Assembly: GCA_032622095.1 (NCBI GenBank)
Contig: CP136068.1
Coordinates: 53,376,443 to 53,440,442 of the forward strand
Direction: 5' to 3'
DNA: 64,000 bases
From: Siphonodentalium dalli
Taxonomy: Eukaryota; Mollusca; Scaphopoda; Gadilida; Siphonodentaliidae
The position numbers were made by a program, and so were the translations under genes. A model generated the notes under the pieces. The model saw only the letters and a program-made list of their open reading frames with translations, was not told where the DNA came from and did not search any database. Positions 22,845 to 34,713 of this stretch are shown in pieces. Within the stretch, counting starts at the first letter, position 1; each line of letters starts with the position of its first letter.

Positions 22845-23379
22845 TTAAGGCATCTGCATTGATTTATTGCATAGATGTAGCTGTATTACATGCAAAAACT
22901 TATTCTTATTCATAGATTCATTATGTATGTGTAGTTGTAATATGGTGTGTGATATAAGGAAAGCTGCTTCATCATTCTTGATGGAATATGCAAATGGTTT
23001 GTATGGGTTCATTTAGAGTATTTGAGGAGAAAGTGAGAATTGTTATATGGTGAATGGTGATATATAATAAATATGTTATGGTATATACATGTATATATAT
23101 AATACATAGTTATGTATATTTTTAGGATACAATGTTATGTTTTATTGTGAAAAGGGATTATTTTCTTACTTGTTAGTGTGTTTTAAATTGTTCATATTTA
23201 AGTAATTGATACACGTTTGTGTTAATTTCACTAAGGGGAGACAATCTGCAGTGATAAGACTCAAAATAAGCGTTTTATGATTGATGTCAAATGCTATTCC
23301 TCCCTCTAAATTTTTAACATTTATATTCTATTATAATATATATATATATATAATTGGGATGAAATAATATTGTTGTTCC

Positions 23380-23900
23380 CCAAAACAAATATTTGTGGGG
23401 TACTATAGAAATCACCGGTGTTCATCCGTGCATCGTCTCAGATGGTTTCCGGATCATCGGGATGATAACTTTAGTTTTAGAAATCCAATTTTGAATGTGG
23501 ATTACCCACATGAAATACAAGTCATATTCATAGTTATACTGTAGTTATCTAATTATTTGCAAATTTGGTATATGGATTACTCACATAAAAATTAAGTTGA
23601 AGTTCAAATTTGGGTTTGGTCCACCAACTTTTACCGGAATTATGGCTCTTGTCGACTTAGAAATTACTGATTATTTTGCTTTCTGGGTTATAACTTTTGT
23701 TTCAGTTTTCTGATTGATTTAAAATTTGGAATATCGATTACTCACATGAACTTGCAGGTCATGTTCGAATTTGGGCTTGGTCCACCCCTTTCTACCGGAG
23801 TTATGGCCTTTGTTGACTTTGAATTTCATGATTATTTTGGTTTATGGATTGTAATTTCACAGATTTAAAATTTACTTCTTATTCTGGTGTCTAAGCAAAT
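23380..23900. mobile_element. Mollusc-type interspersed repeat, probably Helitron-like
   Basis: Starts with the hairpin TTCCCCAAAACAAATATTTG then TGGGGTACTATAG and continues with repeated sentences such as TTATAACTTTTGTTTCAG, TTAAAATTTGGAATATCGAT and ACTCACATGAA. Similar sentences recur at 8395-8690 and 39800-40260. No coding content. Confidence 0.5.
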
Positions 23901-24049
23901 AAAACTAGGAGTGTTGTCAACAAGGACAGTTGGAAGCAAATTTTATTAAATGTTTGTTCCCAGAATCAGAGATTTATCATTTGAAAAAATGTCACCGATC
24001 AAATAAAGCCACCTTATTTGGGGGACATGTGGCCTTAGCAGCCTTTTAT

Positions 24050-24646
24050 TATACCCCCGCAACGAAGTTAGGGGTGTATACTGGAGTCAGCTTGTCCGTC
24101 CGTCCGTCGTCCATACGTCCGTCCGTCCATCTGTGGACACAAATTTGTCTGGAGTTTTTCTCAGTCGTTTTTTTATCAATTTCCGTGACACAATTTCCTT
24201 GGCACAGACATCAACCACCATGGGAACCTGTGCACCTGCGATTATGACGTCTGTCGGACTTTTTTTGTTGGAGTTATTCCCCCTTTTTCGACTTAGAAAA
24301 TTTCGCAACATGTATACTTTTGTCCGAGCTTTTATTCCTACATTTTTCGGTCAATTTTTTTAAAACGTGGCTCAGATATTTAGTACCATTGGAACTTGTG
24401 CACCTGCGATTATGACATCTGTCCGCCATTTTTTGGTGGAGTTATCCCCCTTTTTCGACTTAGAATTTTTTTCGCAACATACATAATTTTGTCCAAGCTT
24501 TTATTGCTACAATTTTCAGTCAATAGGTTTAAGATTAGGGTTATGGTTGTACACCTGCAATGGGAACTGTTATTTTATGTGAAACATCTTAGTATTTAAA
24601 AAAAAGGGGGGTATCCGTAGTCCCATTGGGACAGTCACACCTCTAG
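24050..24646 (+). mobile_element. Helitron-like non-autonomous element, copy 1
   Basis: The 5' end TACCCCCGCAACGAAGTTAG is followed by GGGTGTA, a hairpin-forming start. The 3' end is a hairpin GTCCCATTGGGAC (24620-24632), ten bases, then CTAG followed by T: the hairpin-plus-CTRR|T arrangement of Helitrons. The body has (GTCC)n-rich CCGTCCGTCC and the sentence AATTTGTCTGGAGTTTTTCT. A second copy is at 28912-29339. Confidence 0.7.
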
Positions 24647-24966
24647 TTTAAACTAGTTCTTTAAAATAAAATTTTAATTTCCTGATATGATTACACTGTA
24701 TTAACACTTTAATGTCAAAGTTTGTGATTATACTGTTCAACCAAATCAGAAAATGAAGATAATTTGTTATAATTACATCTCGGTTCAACATATTAACCCG
24801 AAAATGCATTTGGAATTGGAAATAATATTAGTTATTGGGAATTTCATGGTGACATAGCTTTGACATCACATCCTACCGTGATGATGAAGGACAATTGTTC
24901 TAAGTTGATTGGTGCTCTCATTGCTTGATAAAAATCTTAGAATGGATGTTCTTGGTACCTTAACCC

Positions 24967-26231
24967 TAGGGATCTGCGAATATTTGAGATTCGATTCGAT
25001 GTCGATATTGGGCACCCGATTCGAGATCGACACCGAATCGGTCCGCTGATTCGGATATTTTTGAATCGGTGTCACTTTGATGTGGTCTTGTTTTTTGCAT
25101 CTAAATAACACATGCCAAATGACATGAACTCACAAAAATTGAAGCACAAGGTTGCCAAGATAGCCAACGTATGTAATTTTGAATGTACGTCGTTCAGAAT
25201 AGACGTGCATTATGCAAATTAAGTGCTTCGATCGCAACCCATGATGGTGATCAATCGCCGCATATATTTGTAATCTGTATCAACACTATATAAATTGTCT
25301 ACACGGTGCATGATCGCTAGATGCGGAACTCAATTGATTACCTTATGTTGAGAATTTCAGATATCCAATTCAGATTATACAAATAAAATTCAATGTCAGC
25401 CGCCATCATGAGCGACAAAACATAGATTTGAATGAACAGAATCGGTGAAAAATCCTAGAACAAACGGTTTATTACGTTCTTAAATGGACGTCATCATGTG
25501 CGACCAGTAATCTGCACACTGCCGGCAAAATTCCTATAAATGTCCTACTTTCAGTTTCTCTTTCCCGGGAAATCGAGCGTTGCACCAAGTTTCGATCTGT
25601 TGAATCTTCAACATTTAGCACTTGTAATTTATGTCTGTTTTCTGGGAACCCCTCTGTGAAGACAACTACTGCTAATATGTGATGTAGGTGTTTTGATCTA
25701 TTGTGGGGTGAACAGTTTAGGTTTAAGTTAACAGATAACTACCATTGGTATCGGACTACAACAATTATATAGCTTAACCATGTACCCATGTCCACTTGCT
25801 TCAAAACTTTATTATCTTTATTAAATAATGTAGACAAGTGACTTCCATTCCATGGGGTTTGTGATACGTTGACGGAATTGTCTTTAAGTGTCTTACTGTC
25901 ACTTCTTGTGTGTCATGTTTGTTCGCCATGACACAGCTAGATAGAAATTCAATGCAACATATCCCAAAACCTGCATGAGAATGAGAGTGACTTGCCTATG
26001 TCGTTGATTTTCCAAAAGAAAACCAAGTTCCAACAGACGTTTAAGGAGATTAACATTGGTATATAGTATCTAGTGAATTTTGCATTTTTGTCATGAGACA
26101 CCGAAATACACACTGGTAAACACTCAATCACTAGCTGATTCGATTCGAGATTCGATTCGATGTTGATATCAAGAAGGAGATTCGATATCGAGATTTGATT
26201 CGATGCAACACCCCCAATTCGCAGATCCCTA
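24967..26231. mobile_element. Non-autonomous hAT element with 8-bp TSD
   Basis: 1265 bp bounded by perfect 15-bp inverted ends TAGGGATCTGCGAAT and ATTCGCAGATCCCTA, flanked by an exact 8-bp duplication CTTAACCC (24959-24966 and 26232-26239). Subterminal GATTCGATTCGATG words occur at both ends. No transposase ORF is visible. An 8-bp duplication with TAGGG ends is the hAT pattern. It sits in the left end of the MITE at 26237. Confidence 0.9.
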
Positions 26232-26236
26232 CTTAA

Positions 26237-26482
26237 CCCTTTCTTTACTAAATACTCATTGACGACCAGTTATCCCTCAGGAAATGTTCAGATAATAAGT
26301 TCAACAAACTTATGTTGAAAATATTATCTGAACATTTCCCACCAATGAATATGATTCCTTTTGCACTTTCTATTATCTTTCATCTGCTTATATTTCTGAA
26401 CATCCCTCGAGATGAATAATATAAAGCCTTCCTATGTATTCTTTTTATAACTGATGGGCGAATACTTTAATAAAGAAAGGGT
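26237..26482. mobile_element. TTAA-type MITE, CCCTTTCTTTACTAAATAC family, copy 2
   Basis: TTAA (26233-26236), CCCTTTCTTTACTAAATACT ... GAATACTTTAATAAAGAAAG GG, TTAA (26483-26486). The central inverted pair is AATGTTCAGATAATAAG / TATTATCTGAACATTT. Its left TTAACCC is part of the hAT target duplication, so the hAT element landed in this MITE. Fragments of the family lie at 120-400 and 56140-56265. Confidence 0.85.
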
Positions 26483-26882
26483 TTAAAGTCTATAATCTTG
26501 ACTGATCTACAGGAATACGAGTAATTCTTCAGATGATAAAGAAATTTCCTGGAAATGTCATGGAATAGTTGCCACTAGCTAAAAGATTATCGTATAGCTC
26601 GTTGTTTCCATCAGCATTGCATATAAAATTTCGGTGTTTGAGCTATGAGTTTCAAGTTGACAAAATGTTTGTATCACCTTTATTTTTTTACATAAATTAT
26701 TTTAAATAAATAAGCTATTTAGGACATTAATTGAGTCGTATAAACAATTATTGGATGTTGTCATCATACTTGTTTGAAACCCTAACACACACCTAAAATT
26801 GTGGTCACAGTATTATTTTGTGTTATTATTAAAAGCGTTATATTTGTTACACTGGTTGTGGAACAGTGACTAAATGTTACAT

Positions 26883-27227
26883 TCAACTTGGAACCAATAT
26901 TTCCAGCAGCCCGCAAAATATCAATTGCTCTTCAAGATGGGTTTCTTCTTGGAGCCTATCTTCAACTTGGAACAAGTCATCTCGGTCCACAACAGCTTGG
27001 GATATATCGGTTGGGTTGATGCTGTTTTGGACCGAGTCCTGTCTCATTACTCTTCTGTAACAGACTTTATGCCTATAATCATTTGCGGGAGTTATCTTGT
27101 TTGCATGTCTTCTGATTAGGTCAAATGAACACTTTGCATGTATGAACATAGAGGGCAGCCTTTCCCAAACATGATATATATCAGATGTCCGTTGAATGTC
27201 AAAGCAACAAGATTTCTGGGTAAACAA
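26883..27227 (-). pseudogene. Unidentified minus-strand ORF, 114 aa
   Basis: An open frame on the minus strand (MFTQKSCCFDIQRTSDIYHV ... EEQLIFCGLLEILVPS) with a Glu/Leu-rich end. Its stretch PTDISQAVVDRDDLFQVE has an inverted partner at about 27785-27850 on the + strand, PISQAVVDREDLVYVQPS, which ends at a TAA. A 2-nt indel lies between the two DNA copies, so the upstream frame is not shared. No domain is recognised. It may be a fragment of a transposon protein or an exon. Confidence 0.2.
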
Positions 27228-27377
27228 AGTCTTGTTTTCCAGAGAATTTTGATTTGTTGTGCTATCAGAAAATGTATGTAAATAATATATTAAACAATCG
27301 TATCATCACATTAACTTTTTCTATCACGTAAATTATTTATCATTTTGAAGACCGAGTTATGCGGACATGTCAGATGA

Positions 27378-27742
27378 TTAAAGGTACACAATCGGATTTG
27401 AGGGTCCCCGCATCATCATTTCTTCAAAAGAAGCTTTAGTTATCAGAATTGATTAATTACTAAAAAATAATGCTAACAACTGTCAACTCTAGTATAAAAT
27501 TTTCCAAATCATGTTATATATACAGATTTTGTTGAACAGAATTTGGTATCAAGAGTTTATCGGTCGTCTCGACGAATATTTGCTAGGCCACCAAATATTC
27601 CAGGTGGTGAAAAATAACAGATTTCAAAAATTGATATCTGATAACTCGGAGCTTTGATGGGTGGGTTCCTCGACTCAAATCAAATATTTTTTACCCCAGA
27701 AACCAAAGAAATAGTAATTTAGGTGCGTTGATTCGGATTTAA
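27378..27742 (+). mobile_element. MITE-like repeat, TTAAAGGTACTCAATCCGA family, copy 3
   Basis: TTAAAGGTACACAATCGGAT to GTTGATTCGGATTTAA, with the family's internal landmarks (AATTGATTAATTAC, ATAATGCTAACAACTGTCAA, CTTTGATGGGTGGGTTCCTC). Confidence 0.75.
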
Positions 27743-28320
27743 TATGTATATTTAATCACATTCAGGGGTTCACGTGCATGCCTGGGCTCAGTCCAAAACA
27801 GCATCAACCCAACCGATATCCCAAGCTGTTGTGGACCGAGAAGACTTGGTTTATGTTCAACCAAGCTGTCAGTGTTAAACCTTGGTACTGCTAATCAACT
27901 AAAATAACTAGTTTACTATGAATCATGCTGATGATCCAAAAGTCATAAACCTATCTTGTATTTGAAGATGAGTTGAATAGTATTGTGTTGTACTCTTGTC
28001 AATTTATGTGTATCTATCTCTCTCACACATTATAGTTTTGTGATATGTTCATGACATCTCAAGATAATTGTCATATATTCTGTGATAAAATATTTCTTAT
28101 GGACTGTCCTACTTACCAGCCAGCAACATCTTAAATTGTAACTCATTGATGTTTTGGATTCTTTAATAAAATATTTTATTATGAAACGCCCAGTTCCATT
28201 TCATCATTAGAGTTAATGGTAGAACATTGATCAAATTTAACATGTATCAACTTTAAAAGAGGGAGCTTGGATTGAAAGATGAGATGTGCATATTTACACA
28301 ATATAATATGCGCCACTTTA

Positions 28321-29480
28321 TGGGAGGCCCTTTTCACATTTCTTATTTATTTGAGCTTAAGCATTCCAAATATGTGTCTTATCAATTTATTTGCGCTTAA
28401 GCATAATCATTTGCTCTTAAGCATAAATCATTTGCGCTTAAGTGAAAATACTTAAGACTCCCTTACTTCCCTCCGATTGTGAATGATTGAAGAAAAAACA
28501 TATTTCAATATTCATATCAGCATCCCTATCCCTGTTGTCCCAAGAATTGGTGCCTCACTCCCGGAGCTCTGGTATATTTTATTAAAGGGAGATCTCCTGC
28601 ACAGATATATACAATTTCCATGGCCATAAAAAGGGAATTAGGGGTTACTGGGGGGCTTGTTTCACTCATACAGTGTGCTTATTGACTTGAAATAGGGGAC
28701 AAAATCAGCATCCCTGCCACCAATAATTTGTGTCTCCATCCCAGAGATCTAGTTTATTTTATAACAGAAATATCCTGCACAGATAGATCTATACCATTTC
28801 CATGGTCATAAAGAGGGTAGTATGGGTTACTGTGGGATTGCTTCCCTGATGGTGGGCCTATATAAACATGAGTGATCGATGTATTCAGGCCTGTGCCATT
28901 TAAAATTAATTATACCCCCCCGCAACGAAGTTGGGGGTGGGAGTTTACTGGAATCAGCTTGTCCGTCGTCCGTGGACACAAATTTGTCCGGAGTTTTTCT
29001 CAGTCGGTTTTTTATCATTTTCCGTGAAACTTGGCACAGACATCAACCACCATGGGAACCTGTCTGTCAGACTTTATTTGGTGGAGTTATCCCCCTTTTT
29101 TTACTTAGAAAATTGTTTGCAACATGCATAATTTTGTCCGACCTTTTATTCCTACATTTTTAGGTCAATAGGTTTAGGATTAGGGTTAGGATTGTGCACC
29201 CGCAATGGGAATCTGTTATTTTATTATTTTAACTAAGTGTTTACTCACATGACATGTGAAACATCTTAGAGTTTTAAAAACATGGGGGGGGGGGATATAT
29301 ACTTACTCCTTACTCCCATTGGGACAGTCACACCTCTAGTTCAGGGTCAATGCATATGAATTTTTGTTTGAGTGCAAATGATTTCCGCTTATTAAAGTGT
29401 AAATATTTGCGCTTAAGCGCAAATGACATATTATTTGCGATTAAGCGCAAATAAGGAATAAATGTGAAAACGGCCTCCCA
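28321..29480. mobile_element. TIR element with TTTGCGCTTAAGCGCAAA palindromes
   Basis: Inverted ends TGGGAGGCCCTTTTCACATT and AATGTGAAAACGGCCTCCCA. Inside each end lie several perfect or damaged palindromes of the form TTTGCGCTTAAGCGCAAA (28350-28445 and 29385-29455). The centre holds a Helitron-like insertion (28912-29339) and two copies of a GGGTTACTG/CATCCCTACC segment. The same TGGGAGGCC...CACATTTAT ends occur on the 31697-34367 element. Confidence 0.8.
28912..29339 (+). mobile_element. Helitron-like non-autonomous element, copy 2
   Basis: Same start (TACCCCCCCGCAACGAAG) and same 3' end (TCCCATTGGGA hairpin, then CTAG|T at 29336-29340) as the copy at 24050, nested within the palindrome TIR element. 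Confidence 0.7.
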
Positions 29481-29744
29481 TTCCACTTGAATGATTTACA
29501 ATTCAACGTGGAGATATCAATCTGTTGATAAACTTGGAAGAGGTGACCAAGGCAAGGACTCAAGAGTGGAATCCTGAAACATGACCGCCTACACCAAATG
29601 GCACAAGAACGTTTGTGGCGCATTGGAAAACGGCCAGGTCACTCACTATATATAGCCCATTACCATTAGTTGTACACCGTAGAAAATTATCTGTAAAGCT
29701 TGAAATGTCCTAAGTTTTTTACTTTTTATTTTACTTTTCATGCA

Positions 29745-31693
29745 CAAACTTGTCATTTGTATTTTACTGGTTTTGTTTCTATGACCCTGATCTATTGCCT
29801 GTCCAACTTTTGAAATTTGATGGAAGTGATGGATTTACTGTTAATTTTTATAAATATTTTTGGAAAGACTTGGGGCAATATTTGATAAATTCATTAAATT
29901 ACAGTCAATTATCACAAGAAATGTCAACCACACAAAGATGTGGAATAATAACTTGCATTCCAAAACCTAATAAAAATAAACTCCTTTTGAAAAATTGGAG
30001 ACCTATTACACTTTTAAATGTAGATGCTAAAATAGCATCAACAGTTATTGCTAACTGCATAAAAAAGTACCTACCAGAACTTATATCTAGTTCACAACTT
30101 GGATTTATGTCAGGGCGCTATATTGAAGAGTCAACTAGACTCAACTTTGACTTGATAGAGAAGTGTGAAAAAAATCAGATTTCGGGCATACTTGCAACTC
30201 TTGACTTCGAAAAGGCATTTGACTCGTTGGAATGGAGTTTTATTCAGAAAAGCTTAATTTTCTTTGGATTTGGCCCTTTATTGAGAAACTGGGTAAAAAC
30301 TTTCTACAACAATATATATAGTTATGTCATTAATAATGGGAATATAACAAATAAAATCGACATTAATAGAGGAGTAAGACAAGGCGACCCACTATCACCT
30401 TACCTCTTTATCCTATGCGCGGAAATACTTAGTGCCAATATTAAATTTAACCCAGAGATAAAAGGTATACAAATAAAAGGATCAGAATACACTGTAACCC
30501 AATATGCAGATGACTTAAACCTCTTCCTCCAGGATGATCAGAAATCCCTCGATACAGCATTAAATACTTTTGAAGTTTTTGCAGCCATCTGAGTGATCAG
30601 ACCTAAAAATCAATTATGACAAAACACAAGCCATATGGATAGGTGCAAAACGGGGTTGTGTTGAGGAAATTATTACGGATAAAAAAATAATATGGAACCA
30701 TAACCAATCTATTACAATCCTTGGAATTGAATATAATCTATTCAGTGAGAATTATATAGAAAATAACTATCACAAAAAGATACAAAAAATAGATAATTTA
30801 TTGAACGATTGGTCATTCAGAAACCTTAGCCTATATGGTAAGACAACTGTTGTAAAGACACTGGCCTTGCCTATGTTAACACACTGTTTCTCAGTTCTAC
30901 CTTCACCCTCTCAAGAGGTGTCTGAAAAATTAAAAAAAGTTATTTTCAAATTTTTATGGTCAGGAAAGCCAGACAAAATTAAAAGAAATGTAATGATAAA
31001 CAACTGGGAAAATGGGGGAATTTTATTCCCCCACATTGACTCATTTTTATAAAGCATTAAAGATGACTTGGATTAAAAAAGTTTTAGACCCACAGACAGA
31101 AGCTGGTTGGAAAACATTACTGGTAGATGATCTAGAAACTTTCGGTGGCCACAAAATATGGAACCTTCATAAAGAAGGGCTTAAGATATTGAGTAACACA
31201 CTATCCATTCTGGAAGGATGTGATAAATGAATGGTCCAGTTTGGATAAAAATATTACCATAACCCCAGAAGATGAGATATTAAAAGAACCGCTATATTAT
31301 AATCAAAACATATTGGTGAATCAAAAAATGTTCTTTAATAAAACATGGATTAAAAAAGGCATATACATTTTAAACGATCTTATTGAAGAAAACTCAGGGC
31401 TACTGGAATACGAGAGTTTCTGTAAAAAATATGATATAAAAACTCCCTTCACCACCTATAATTGGTTACTTGCAGCATTACCAGCTTCCTGGAAGCAATA
31501 TTCTATCCAATATTCTTAGAGCAATACTCTAAACCCCCAGATATATCTAAAAAAAATGGGAAGACAGATTAGAAATAAAGTTCACGATAGATGAATGGAA
31601 AAGAAACTACACAAAAACTAGTAAAATTACAAATGACACAGATCTATTGTCTTTTCAGTTTAAAATAAATCATAACATTTTATATACTAACAC
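29745..31693 (+). mobile_element. L1/Tx1-like LINE, reverse transcriptase remnant
   Basis: A non-LTR retrotransposon ORF2 fragment. The first frame (29750-30592) carries NWRPITLLNVDAKIAS, LGFMSGRYIEES, DFEKAFDSLEWSF, GVRQGDPLSPYLF and the catalytic QYADD box. Coding then shifts frame near 30590 (LKINYDKTQAIW), and again near 31010-31230, each followed by recognisable C-terminal LINE sequence up to FQFKINHNILYTNT at 31625-31693. The 5' end is truncated (no endonuclease), and the 3' end stops exactly where the palindrome-bearing TIR element begins at 31697. The element is inactive. Assignment to L1/Tx1 rests on the RT motif style. Confidence 0.88.
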
Positions 31694-31696
31694 ATA

Positions 31697-34367
31697 TGGG
31701 AGGCCAAATTCACATTTATTAATAATTGCGCTGAAGCGCAATTCAATTGCACTGAAGCGCAATTCAATTGTGCTGAAGCGCAATCCAATTGCACTGAAGC
31801 GCAATCCAATTGCGATGAAGCGCAATCCAGCTTGATTCATATCAATTGCGCTGAAGCGCAATTCAATTGCGCTGAAGCGCAATTATTGTTACAAGCTCAA
31901 ACCCCTGAATAGATAGGTTATTCCATTATCATCAATTCATATGGGATATCCACCAATTGCGATTCAGCGCAATTCAAAATTAATTGCGCTTCAGCGCAAT
32001 TAATTTTTCACATACTACCCAAGCAATTCAATTGCGCTTCAGCGCAATTATTATTATTAAAGTTGGGTTGAAAATTAACTGGTATCGCATCGCAATTTGC
32101 TACCCAAATTTGGATAATAGCTTTGCAATTTGGTATGAATTTTATATGATTTCAGAACAATGCTATCTAATTATGTCATGAGGTTATTTGATAATCAAAA
32201 TTTGAAAAGTAATTTGCTCCCTGAATAGGTGGGTTATTCCACTATCATAAATTCATATGCGATACCAACCAATTGTGCTTCAGACTGCTTCCTTGCCTCT
32301 TATCATGAGTATTATGAGTTAACTTATAAAGACAGTAAACAATCATGAGAGCACCCCTACCTTTTACATTAAGGGCTGAGAGGATAATATCAAATTATTT
32401 ATGGACTGAGTCATTTTTATTCGTTTAAAACCACATCTCAGAAAATTCTTTAGAAGTCTTCATGAGTGAGTCACATACAGAAGGAATAAAGGCAAGGAGA
32501 CTAAGTTTCCCCTGCCACACCACATAATAGCGTTCCTTTCAGGGCGACTCACAAAACATTTCCTTCTGTTTTAGTCGGTGTGACTCTCGATAGCATTACC
32601 TTATGTATTAGTCGGGGTAACTTGCGACACCGCGCGGGTACCTTCTGTTTTAGTCGGGGCAACTAATGATAGCATTATAATCTGTATGAATCGGGCCGAC
32701 TCGTGATAGCATTGCCTTCTGTATTAATCAGGGGGACTCACAATAGCATATTTCCTTCTGTTTTAGTCGGTGCTACTCGTGATAGCATATATTACATTCT
32801 CTATTAATCGTGAAGACTCGCAATAGAATTAGCTTCTGTTTTAGTCGGGGCTACTCGTAATAGCATTATCTTCTGTTTTAGTTGGGCCGACTCGCGATAG
32901 CATTATCTTCTGTATTAGTCGGGGTAGACTCACAATATATATAATTATCTTCTGTTTCAGTCAGGGCGACTTGCAATAGCAATAATTAGCTTCTGTATTA
33001 GTTGGGGCGACTCGCAATACCAGTACCTTCTGTTTTGTTCTGTTTTTGTTTTAGTTGGGAAAATAATTGCGCTGAAGCGCAATTATTTTTCTATTGGATT
33101 TATTCATACCGGTACCTTCCGTTTTAGTTGGGAAAATAATTGCGCTGAAGTGCAATTGAATTGCGCTGAAGCGCAATTATTTTTCTATTGGATTTATTCA
33201 TTAATTAACTGGGGGGTTTAGCCATATATGAAAAATGAATTGCGCTTCAGCGCAATTAATTATGAATTGCGCTTCAGCGCAATTGAATTGCGCTTCAGCG
33301 CAATTATTAATAATAATATTAACTAGAATGCACTCAGAGAGATGTCAACGTGCGCAAAAATGTAATAAACAATAATTTAAAAAAAAAATTCACTGTATTT
33401 TACTTTATTTAATTTAATTTAATTTAATGTATTCACTGTATTTAAATTTATTTTATTTAATTTAATGTTTATAGCAAAAAAAGACAATTACCATTTCTCA
33501 TTTCATCACAGATAAAAGGCAAATTACTATATTAATCATTTAAGTAATTAAAACCAATTCCATGTTGCCGAAAGGATAAGACTTTAATATCGATTACATT
33601 TTTTTCAGCGGCATATTTTCATTTTCATTTTCCGATAGTCAAAGTTGACCAAAGGAGCAATTATAACAAATAATTAATACCATTTGTGTAAATATTGATA
33701 GCAGCCAATATGCAACAATAAATATCAATAATTAATCAATAATTAATCAATAACGATCATTTTATGTAATAATAAACTCTTCAAACGGTGTTTGTGTCAA
33801 CAAATGCGTTTTGTTTTGTGTTACGTCATTCGTCGTATTTGAACCCGGAACTCGGCTGAAGGTTAGGCTATTCAGCCTATTGCGTCGAATTACGAAATCG
33901 CGTTTTGAATGTCTCTCTTTTCCCGCACGATAAAAAGAGGTCTTCGCACGAACCAAAAATGATAAAACTTCCAAATTATAAGTAAAAATAACCAAATGAA
34001 GGCGTCTATGTAGGTCCCGAAGGAGTATATAGACTCTTTGATATAGAGTTCTGATGGAGAAAATGTAGGTCGATCTATTTTTGTCATAACTCTGACGTAT
34101 TTTAATATATATGGCTACCCCCCCCCCCAGTTAATTAATGAATAAATCCAATAGAAAATTAATTGCGCTTCAATTAAATTGCGCTTCAGCGCAATTATTT
34201 TCCCATATCAGTATGGGAACCCCCAGTTAATTAATGGAATAACCTATCTATTCAGGGGTGTAAGCTTGTAACAATAATTGCGCTTCAGCGCAATTGATAT
34301 GAATTCAATCAAGATGCATGGATTGCGCTTCAGCGCAATTATTAATAAATGTGAATTTGGCCTCCCA
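31697..34367. mobile_element. 2.7 kb TIR element with arrays of a 20-bp palindrome
   Basis: Left end TGGGAGGCCAAATTCACATT, right end its exact complement, flanked by TA (31695-31696, 34368-34369). The inverted homology continues inward through TTGTTACAAGCT and CCCCTGAATAGATAGGTTAT (31895-31925 versus 34235-34275). About 20 copies, some damaged, of AATTGCGCTGAAGCGCAATT or its reverse form AATTGCGCTTCAGCGCAATT occur at 31722-31885, 31955-32050, 33062-33305 and 34158-34340. An inner inverted pair (CTATTGGATTTATTCATTAA) brackets 33172-34165. A degenerate GTTTTAGTCGGGGCGACTCG array fills 32520-33060. No transposase ORF is seen; 33780-34090 is CpG-enriched unknown sequence. It cuts into the end of the LINE. 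Confidence 0.88.
32520..33060. repeat. Degenerate tandem repeat, TTCTGTTTTAGTCGGGG
   Basis: Roughly a dozen diverged units of about 40-50 bp (TTCTGTTTTAGTCGGGGCGA then CTCGCGATAGCATTACC) in the interior of the palindrome TIR element. Confidence 0.8.
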
Positions 34368-34559
34368 TAGGCATGTGTCCATACAGTGTCATATAAGAAG
34401 TTTAATTAGAACTATGAATTCCTTGTCAGTACCACTGATTACATAATTATATGTTATAAATTTATGTTCGCACTTTTAAATCCTTGTTTGAAGACAACAT
34501 AAATAAGAACAATTGTTCAAACAATGAAGAATATATTTGCATGAATTAAAACTATCGCG

Positions 34560-34713
34560 AGACTTGGAAACACTAATTAGGATTTCAATACAATGACGTT
34601 CGTTTCGTCACGCGTATTTCGATCTGATTATTGCATCCGTCGAAACCGGAAATACCGCGAAATGAGGCAACCAATGTAGTCGAAATTGGCATGTGAATTG
34701 ACCTTTGAAAACA
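34560..34713 (+). promoter_or_regulatory. MRPL17 proximal promoter / 5' UTR
   Basis: CpG-rich patch just upstream of MRPL17 exon 1, standing out from AT-rich surroundings. It holds a TGACGTTC CRE-like word near 34593 and ACCGGAAAT at 34645-34653, an ETS-type (NRF-2/GABP-like) site of the kind common at genes for mitochondrial ribosomal proteins. Short upstream ATGs (34662, 34673) have immediate or early stops. No TATA box was seen. Confidence 0.55.

Noticed and set aside
31647-31882. ORFs encoding ALKRNPIA-like or RFSAIEL repeats
   Set aside because: They are direct translations of the AATTGCGCTGAAGCGCAATT palindromes on either strand.
31722-34340. Palindrome arrays considered as a CRISPR array
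   Set aside because: Units are themselves palindromes without regular unique spacers, lie within transposon ends, and the genome is clearly eukaryotic.
34705-34713. TTG start for MRPL17
   Set aside because: A eukaryotic nuclear gene with an in-frame ATG nine bases later at 34714.
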